Assembly (NCBI GenBank): GCA_904063045.1 | Contig: CAJFCJ010000047.1 | Span: 24,321 to 88,320 of the forward strand | Direction: 5' to 3' | DNA length: 64,000 bases | From: Dimorphilus gyrociliatus | Taxonomy: Eukaryota; Annelida; Polychaeta; Dinophilidae | Translations under genes and position numbers: made by a program | Part shown: in pieces, positions 57,165-64,000 of the stretch | Position numbering within the stretch: the stretch's first letter is position 1 | Layout: each line of letters begins with the position of its first letter | Notes under the pieces: generated by a model | The model's input: the letters and a program-made list of their open reading frames with translations, nothing else | What the model was told of the DNA's origin: nothing | Database searches by the model: none

Positions 57165-58310
57165 CTATTCATTCAGATTACGGCTTTACTCTTTTTTCTT
57201 CCTTTACTTCGAAACACAATTAATTTAACTCACAGACTCTAATCAATTTATAAATAGTAAGTAAAAAACTATGTAAAGTTCAAACTTTTAATATTTAATA
57301 AAATTTTCTAACCCAATCAATGATAACAAACAGAAATTTTAATGCATCATTCATAGAATTATATAGTAAGCCTTACTCTCTCTCTCTCTCTCTCTCTTTT
57401 ATCTAGCTGGTTAAGCAAACAACTTTCATTAAATCATCATTTAATACTCTACAAAATAATCTCTGCAATTTATAAGAAACAGTAATTATCTCTCTTTATT
57501 TACATCTTTTATTATCATTACTTCAAAGTAGATAATAGAGTTCATTGGAAAAGATGAAAAGTTGAAAATGAAACTTTGCCCTCTATTTAAAAATTCTGTA
57601 CTTGTTGATGTTTGACATTTGCTCCTTATTTAAAATATTTATTTTTTTGTAAAATTTAAGAAAAAGTCAGATCAATCTCTATTTCAATGCAATAATGAAT
57701 AACTTACCTTATAGGGTGTATTGTTCTCAAGGATCAATTCAATTGTCAATAATTGAATTTTTCATTAGACTTTTGTTGAGCTTGAAAAATATCAAAGTTG
57801 AACAATAAATAATTATGTATTGTTTTTTGGAGGTGTAAACTTTTTTTGTTGATTGATTTTGTGAAGGCCAGGAACCTTAGTATTTCTTTTCATTGAGGAA
57901 TTTAAAAAACAAGAAATTAATCAACAAAATACTGACAGTCTCATAATTCTCAAGTAACAAAAATATGAGAGACTGTTATATCAGATCCATTTGCTGAAGT
58001 AGATTTTTGCCTTGAAATTTTTATCCTGATTGCTTCAGGATACAGACCAACACTTTGTTTTATTACTTTGGTGTAAAACATTTGCTATTTATAGTCTGAC
58101 AAACAATTGACATTTTTTTTCTCTCTTACCTGAATTTTTAATAACTGCTTTAAAAACATGACCATATTTATAAATTTTCTATGTCTTAAAATGTTGCTTT
58201 TGTTTTTGAGAACATTGAATTTTGTCAACTATCAACTCTTAAAAGAGTATATAAACCCTATGAAGTTATTGTAGATAGTTCAGTTTTCTAATTGTCAGCT
58301 GGTTGTTTAA
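57165..58310. other. No gene; (CT)n microsatellite
   Basis: A (TC)n run lies at 57375-57399. The rest is A+T-rich with no recognisable exon. It is the 5' flank of the secreted-family gene on the minus strand. Confidence 0.4.
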
Positions 58311-58314
58311 ACTG

Positions 58315-59560
58315 GGGGTCATGGAAAATGTCCAAGTTAATATGAAAAACATTTATAATTTTAATAAAAAGAATGTAAACAATATAAAAATAAAATTACA
58401 CAATTGGAACAAATATACCAGTTTTCTTTTGCAAATAAATTTATTTCCTGTTTATTTAAATTGAATAGGCTTAAGGAAAAGATATTAAAACAGGCATAAA
58501 ATTGGATTTTGTCAGTTTATTGTGAGTATAGTTTGTATTTATTTGTAAAATGTAATGTTATAATTTAAATAGAAAGTTAAGCAAAATTTTCATTTTGTGA
58601 ACCTTTTCTAAAATAGCATTATGTCAAGATTTAGAATGGTGTCAAGCAGAAATTGTAAGAAGAATATTTATGGAAAAAATGAAAATGAAATGTTTACTAT
58701 GCAAACATCAATTTCACATTAAATGCATTGAAGGTGAAACTATTTTAAAAAATTTCTGTTTTACTTTCTAAATGGTATTTTTTTTATTTCTTAAAATAGG
58801 GTTAGAAATAAAAAGTACAGAAGTTATTATAAAATTGAAGAAGTGCAGTTTCAAGAAAACTCAGAAACATGAACTAAGTGAAAGTATGCAAATGGTCATA
58901 CCACTATCACAAAGTTCAAATCATGAGGAAAACATTAATGAAGCATATAATTCTCCAAATGAATCAGACAAATCAGTTTTCATTTGGATTTTTGCAAATG
59001 AAGTTGAAATTTCAACTGAAAATGATGAAATATTTGAATGTGTAATGAAATTCAGATATTCAAAATTCTTTAAAATGCAGGTGCTAAAGGGAAAAACATC
59101 TTAATACATAAAGGAGGCTGGTATGCACTGAAGTGTATTCATGGCAAAACAACATACTGGACTTGCGGTGTAAGAACAAAGAAGCAAAAATGTAAAGCTG
59201 GAATTACAGAATTTAATTTCTGCTATACATTGTCCAAAGTTGAGCACTTTCATAGCCCTGTTAAAGATATTGAAAATAAACTTCTTTTGAAAAAGAATGT
59301 TAGGTAGAAAAGAAAAGCAAATGCTCATCAAAACGGGAGAGGCATTGCAGAGGAAACTCTTACTGAGTTCAATAGAAATGATTCTTTACCATCAATAAAA
59401 TCCTGCACTGAAGTTGTTAACTATCACAAAATAAAAAACAGACCAAAAGAACCTGCTGGTTTGAGATTTATTATGATGCAAATGTTCCAACTAAAAATTT
59501 TTTTGAACTTTTCCTTTATCCAATTTTCAATCCTATAATAGAAGAATTTGATTTATATTA
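58315..59560 (+). pseudogene. Fourth MULE family relic, PHD and FLYWCH parts
   Basis: Starts GGGGGTCATGGAAAATGTCC, close to the GGGGTCG...ACGTCC terminus of the other MULEs. KMKMKCLLCKHQFHIKCIE at about 58677-58732 is the PHD core. After an intron-like gap and an acidic stretch, GWYALKCIHGKTTYWTCGVR then TKKQKCKAGI and LSKVEHFH (59110-59255) form the FLYWCH finger. NGRGIAEETLTEFNRND..LPSIKSC follows. Stops and frameshifts are present, the DDE core is missing, and no right terminus is seen. Confidence 0.65.
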
Positions 59561-59676
59561 ATATTATAATTTTATTTTTTATAAAATGGTAATGTCACAA
59601 AATTTTCATTGTTTGAAACTGATCATAGCCAACCACATAAACTGCTTGACAAACTGAATCACAAAGGCAAATGTAA

Positions 59677-60300
59677 TTACAATGAACAACTGAGAAAGTT
59701 GCCATTAAACTCAGCAGTTATTTGATAATCAATTGGTGTGTAGACACGAATCCCTGTATTTTCAAATTCTTGAGTATTCTTAATGCAAAACAGTTGTTGG
59801 CCAAAGATTTTGACTTCAAAGGTATTATTAACTTCATTTGATGTTGGCCATGGAAATCTGACTTTAAGTGATTGTTCTTGGTAAGTATGACAAGTGTCTT
59901 GTTGATTATCAAATAGAATATAAGCATGGTCAATGATTGCGTTTGCAATGGCTAATTCTTTCTGGTGAAACTCATAAGTGTTTTCAAATCCTCCATTCAA
60001 TCCACCAATGAAACATGTTAGCCTATTATCTCTCGAACGTATTTGCAGAAATACATAAAGAGTGCTAGCTGGTGATTGACATTTGTGTTTCAAAAAACAG
60101 AGATTATTCATAGTAATTGCAGTTACTATACAATAAGTTTCTGTTGAACACCAGTTAGTACAAAGTGTGGGTGATTGATGATTTTCATGTGAAATGTCAT
60201 TCCATGGACAATTGTGAGCTTCTATCAGCATAAAACCAGACCTTTCTATTCAGGAAACATCCATATCCCAACTCGTAACAATGGTAACAAAAAATAACTA
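59677..60300 (-). CDS. PAN plus secreted-family C-terminal domain, partial
   Basis: The open frame 60231-59677 starts inside a cysteine module (NCPWNDISHENHQ, LCTNWCSTETYCIVTA, NLCFLKHKCQSP) of PAN type. It then holds LYVFLQIRSRDNRLTCFIGG and ends with DTCHTYQEQSLKVRFPWP..TFEVKIFGQQLFCIK, like the C-terminal domain of the 53.4-kb gene. Just upstream, HCYELGYGCFLNRKVWFYA (60300-60245) resembles a preceding PAN half in another frame. The start is unknown. It shows PAN and the family domain combined in one chain. Confidence 0.55.
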
Positions 60301-60456
60301 AAAAATTTTAGGTTCATCCACACTTAATAATGTTGAATGAGAATATATAACTCTTTCTGAGTAGAATACAATTCATAGTTTTTTAGAATCTCAAAATTCA
60401 AATTTTCTATTAAAACATTCTTGCAATTTTGCATTCCATTTATATATATTCAAAAG

Positions 60457-60476
60457 GGTTAGGGTTAGGGTTAGGT
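60457..60476. repeat. Interstitial telomere-like TTAGGG tract
   Basis: Three tandem copies of GGGTTA followed by GGTTT. Animal telomeres are TTAGGG, but here it is internal and short. Confidence 0.7.
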
Positions 60477-60891
60477 TTAAATTAAAATCTTTATACTCGT
60501 TAGAGTCATTGTCAAGGTTTGTTCTACTGTAATGTTGTAGACATGATAAGGAATTTTCTGTCATATCCGTCTAAGGCTGCCAACAGGCAACTTCACCTAC
60601 TACTGTCCATTTCATAGCTCTATAGATTGGTAATCGCTTGGTCGATTTTGCTCAAATTTTTTCCAGTGGTTCAGTTCAAGTAGATCGGAGTAGTTTAGAA
60701 TTAGAAGGGTGATTTGTAATGGAATTGTGTGGGATAGAATATTTTGTTTCTCTCTTCTAAGACAAAAATGACAATAAATAGCGTTCAACAACAAAATTGA
60801 ATTTTTTTTTTCCATATGACCTTCTTTATTAAAGGAGAAATACGAAACGTCTAGTCTATTCAATTTTAATTTGAAATTAAATAGTGAATTT

Positions 60892-60918
60892 GGAGAGAGA
60901 GAGAGAGAGAGAGAGAGA
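60892..60918. repeat. (GA)n microsatellite
   Basis: About 13 GA units, in the upstream region of the gene starting at 61021. Similar GA/CT runs occur at 47225, 57375, 62440 and 62620. Confidence 0.8.
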
Positions 60919-61020
60919 AGACGAAAAGAATTATTGTTTTTAGAGTATTTATTAATAAATGAAAAGCAATTAGATATTTTTCATTTCAGAAGAAAGGAAG
61001 CCGAATAAACGAGAAAAGAT

Positions 61021-61503
61021 ATGAATTCTAGAATTATTTGTATTGTTTCTTTAATATTTTCTATTGAAATGATGGCAATTATTTTCTGTGAATTCTGCCA
61101 AAAGGAAATTATAAAAAAGTAAAAATTTATTGTTTGTCTTGTTTATCTTTGTTTTTTATAAAATGTTAAATTAATTTGAATAAATTCCAGATTAAATGTT
61201 TCATTTGACAAGAAATCATTTTCAATAGAACGCCCCCATAGCCAGTTATTAGTAAAATTCCCAAATGATGAGCATAGTTATCACTTAACTTTTAATAAAA
61301 ATCATTATGAATTCCAAAGAAATTTTCCCTTTGAAATATGCAAATCATTAGGTTTTGATGAGATTTCGGCAATTGCCTTTACTTGTCCTTCGCTAGAAAG
61401 TTTGTTGAATAATAATTTTGTTTATTTAAGCCTATATCTATTGAATATTGAAGCGTTACGATATGTTGAAATGGAATGTTCAATTCGTGGATGCCAATTG
61501 TAA
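61021..61503 (+). CDS. Small secreted SRCR-like protein, or first exons of the downstream receptor
   Basis: Exon 1 is 61021-61118 and exon 2 is 61191-61503, joined in phase over a 72-nt intron to give 136 aa. Exon 1 is a signal peptide (IICIVSLIFSIEMMAIIF) ending CEFCQKE. Exon 2 encodes a beta-rich domain with FEICKSLGFDEISAIAFTC, comparable with the LCYNLGF step in the first module of the 45-49.5 kb receptor. It ends with CSIRGCQL and a TAA. If the TAA is bypassed by a donor I did not recognise, this would be the N-terminus of the receptor that follows. Confidence 0.55.
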
Positions 61504-61549
61504 TTATTAATAAATACTATTTGATAATAATTATATATTGCCTTGTTTA

Positions 61550-64000
61550 GCATCAGTAAGACAGTTTGTCAAAAAGGAACAAAGTTTCTGATGAACGCCT
61601 ATTGTTTAAAATGTAAAAAGACGACAGAAGCCTGTAATGAAGATATAAATTCATTCAGGTTGTTTTTATACGTTTCTTTGTTTCGTTGTAGATTACTACT
61701 CAGCAAGGGAAAATCAGGGAGAACACGTAAAAAATTTCCTCTATGTTCGATTCAAAAGCAAAAGTTTTCATTTTTGCTATAGATATCACTCTTCTCCACT
61801 TGGTTGTAAGTTGAATGATATACCATTGCGCAATGGTATCCCAAGTAATTGAGTTGAATTTTATCAACTTTTCAGTGCCTTACAATCCAAGAAATATCTA
61901 TTGTTTTAACAACTGTAAAACAGTTGTTGTAGAATTTAAGCGGTCATTTCTAAGTAGATATTATTACGTAACGAAAAATTTAACGGATGTACCAATTGAA
62001 AAAGATACGCACATAGAAAATTTAATTAAACTTAAAGCACATACTAGACCATCCAGGATAAAAACTACATTAAAATCGTGTAGACATGTTTTCATCAATG
62101 ATAGTAAGATATCTATTGAAGGGCAAAAATTAACTTTGGCTCATATTGGTATTAACAAATCCCGCTTATTCCAACATCAACAAATCCAAAATTTACGATA
62201 TTTTCCAATATTAATTAAAAAAGGTTTGTAATCGTTGTTGGTCTGGTAGAAGAAGCACATTTCTATGCTTATTCGGGTTTCAGAGGAAACACAACTTTTG
62301 AGTGGCAAACAGAAAGAATTGTTTTTTAAAAAAATTTGCCATTATGACACATATCATTATTCAAAATTCGCCAATTGTTCAGCTAAACATGGCTTTAATT
62401 TTAATGGTTATATTCTACAAAGGTATATATCTTATCCATGAGAGAGAGAGAGGGGATTGTCATAAGCCTATATCTCACATATAGCCCCTTTGAACCCTAT
62501 GATTACACAAGATTTTATCATAATTATCAAAATGGAGTTTTTGACTATGAAAAATATTTCTATTGCCTAGAGATATATTGTAAGGACAGAGTGATAACTA
62601 AAAACGGTTTGCATCATTTCTCCGAGAGAGAGAGAGAGACTTTCTTGTCTCTCAAACATCAATGATTAATTCAACTTTCATCAATGTTTTTCTAAAGATA
62701 TAAAGATATTCGATTTCAATACAAACATGACTTTTACGAAGAATAATGCAAGCAGATATGAAACAATTACTGGACTTGTTGGTATAGGCACTGGAAAATA
62801 TATGACATATTTCAACTTGCGACGTAAGGATAGTTTACAGGTGAAATATTTGAATGTTTGTCAAAATAAGAAGGCTAGAACTAAATAGAATGGTTTTTCT
62901 CAGTATTTGTGTAGATATTTTCAACATGAATACGGAAGAATCGAGGATCGAGTCGTTATGACAGATATTTCCTTTCCGAAAGGCTCAGATTGTTATGTTA
63001 AAAAGTGCAACAAGTTTTATGGAGCTTTCTTACGTAATCAATTCGAATCGGTTCTCTCGACGGTTGGGTAAATTTATAATATACCCTTATATGAAAGGGT
63101 CAGAGAAGTAGGCGTCTCCAGTCTTCTAAATTATAAATGACGCTTGCTTCCGCATGTCAATTCAGTCCATATAGACTCTAATGACTTTTATCCAACAGAG
63201 ACAATAAGAATTTTTTGAAACGATTCTACAGATTATTTCATAATGAAGACACTGGCGGCTCGTATATTAGATGCTATCGAAACGATACATACGGTTAGCC
63301 TTCTTTCAATTGCTTTCCCTAGTTACTTCAACCGATGGTGTAGATTGCCCTGATGAAGGATATGTCTTCAAAAATAAGTGCTACGCATATCCCGAATACG
63401 TGATAAAGTTGTTTGAACATGGAGAGGAAATTGAAAGCCTTTGTAAAAGACACGGCATGGAAGCTTTCGTCCTAGAATCTTTGGAAGAATACTATTATTT
63501 CCTCGAACATCCTTACATAATTCCAAAAAATTGGGTAACCGTTTGACATATATTAACTTGTTACCGCTCCATAGATTACAATTGTTTTATCCCCAAAGGA
63601 AAAAGTATTGCCGTCTCCGTTAATGTTCAGTCGGTGTCGTCTGCTTCGATTGTTTGTCTATTAATTCAAAGCTGTTCAAAATGCTTTCAGAATTGGTTAG
63701 AAAAGTCGACATCTACGGAAGAACTATTCTGCTAAGTGGACTCGTCCCTTTAGAAGTTATTGCACCAACGATTCCTCTTACTTTTGTTAAAAGACAGTAA
63801 GCTATACTGTACCCCCTACCTTTACAATATGAACTCGGCCAATAATCATGTTGTTCCCAAGGAAAAATTGCTACAGATACATAAGAAGCTTCACAACGTC
63901 GTACCAAACCAACCAGGACTGCGGCTACATAGACGCCTTATACGGCTTTTATATTGCCGATTGCCAAAATGCGGAATACGCCACTAGGGCTTGTCATAAG
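61550..64000 (+). CDS. Second SRCR-like/C-type lectin receptor, runs off the window
   Basis: Pieces on the plus strand: GTKFLMNAYCLKCKKTTEAC (61570-61640, cysteine-repeat type), FHFCYRYHSSPLGCKLNDIP (61765-61830), and an exon from 61877 (NIYCFNNCKTVVVEFKRSF..KTTLKSCRHVFINDSKISIE..LRYFPILIKK, to 62222). The last aligns with the unclassified module at 48.8-48.5 kb of the minus-strand receptor. YDYTRFYHNYQNGVFDYEKY follows at 62500, then a stretch 62700-63070 with a TAG at 62886, then a C-type lectin start (DCPDEGYVFKNKCYAYPEYV, 63330-63540). Finally QDCGYIDALYGFYIADCQNA then EYATRACHK reaches the window end. Exon joins are incomplete and some parts may be broken. It is a paralogue of the 45-49.5 kb gene. 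Confidence 0.5.

Noticed and set aside
60457-60476. Chromosome end
   Set aside because: Only about three TTAGGG units, with genes on both sides.
1-64000. tRNA or rRNA genes
   Set aside because: I looked for the TTCGA-type T-arm with flanking stems and for conserved rRNA blocks and saw none; the GGTTCGA at 16.8 kb belongs to the MITE terminus.

Overview
This window is A+T-rich nuclear DNA from an animal, very probably an invertebrate. The evidence is the gene content: PAN/apple, SRCR-like, C-type lectin, LDLR class A, immunoglobulin, cadherin/EGF, Ly6, collagen-like and dispanin (IFITM-like) sequences, ABCC transporter and ZYG11-like remains, all split by very short GT-AG introns. The introns I could delimit are roughly 35-75 nt and most are 57-76 nt. 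I cannot name the phylum. There are no operons, Shine-Dalgarno sites or bacterial features.

Layout. 0.3-1.1 kb (-): PAN-domain gene. 1.9-3.2 kb (+): decayed EGF/cadherin membrane protein. 5.3-7.2 kb (+): two-exon secreted protein of a local multigene family. 8.5-9.5 kb (+): broken ABCC half-domain. 9.7-10.4 kb: mariner relic. 11.3-14.6 kb (-): cysteine-rich furin-like repeat protein that appears to end in a Ly6/uPAR domain and a GPI-type tail. 15-16.7 kb (+): broken relative of the secreted family. 17.5-19.0 kb (-): ZYG11-like LRR gene. 20.8-21.3 kb (-): two-exon dispanin gene. 22.4-23.2 kb: mariner relic. 24.3-26.1 kb (-): long LRR array. 28.5-29.4 kb (+): complete five-exon PAN gene. 29.6-41.1 kb: transposon nest. 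41.9-43.3 kb (-): immunoglobulin-domain gene. 43.8-44.3 kb: retroelement protease relic. 44.4-44.8 kb (+): LRR fragment. 45.2-49.5 kb (-): multidomain receptor with SRCR-like, lectin-like, LDLa and LRR parts. 50.7-52.2 kb: MULE relic, secreted-family fragment and LTR. 53.4-57.2 kb (-): two tandem secreted-family genes. 58.3-59.5 kb: MULE relic. 59.7-60.3 kb (-): another PAN/secreted-family gene. 61.0-64.0 kb (+): second SRCR-like/lectin receptor, running off the window.

The most unusual structure is the nest at 29.6-41.1 kb. A dead Ty3/gypsy element is interrupted in reverse transcriptase by a MULE-type DNA transposon (32836 to about 38421). That element's own transposase gene is interrupted by a second MULE (34835-37583), flanked by a 9-bp target duplication TAGAATTTG. 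Both MULEs have terminal inverted repeats made of iterated 14-16 bp units, with a different unit in each, and both encode PHD + FLYWCH + MULE-type DDE transposases with introns. A third family has its left end at 39.92 kb. A short non-autonomous element with the same GGGGTCG terminus is scattered through the window in at least five copies.

The host genes mostly encode secreted or surface proteins built from a few ectodomain types and repeated as divergent paralogues. This looks like a lineage-specific recognition or adhesion repertoire, interleaved with transposon debris. Most ordinary-looking gene fragments here carry stops or frameshifts; those I judge intact are the PAN gene at 28.5 kb, the dispanin gene, the secreted protein at 5.3 kb and possibly the LRR array and the furin-like gene.
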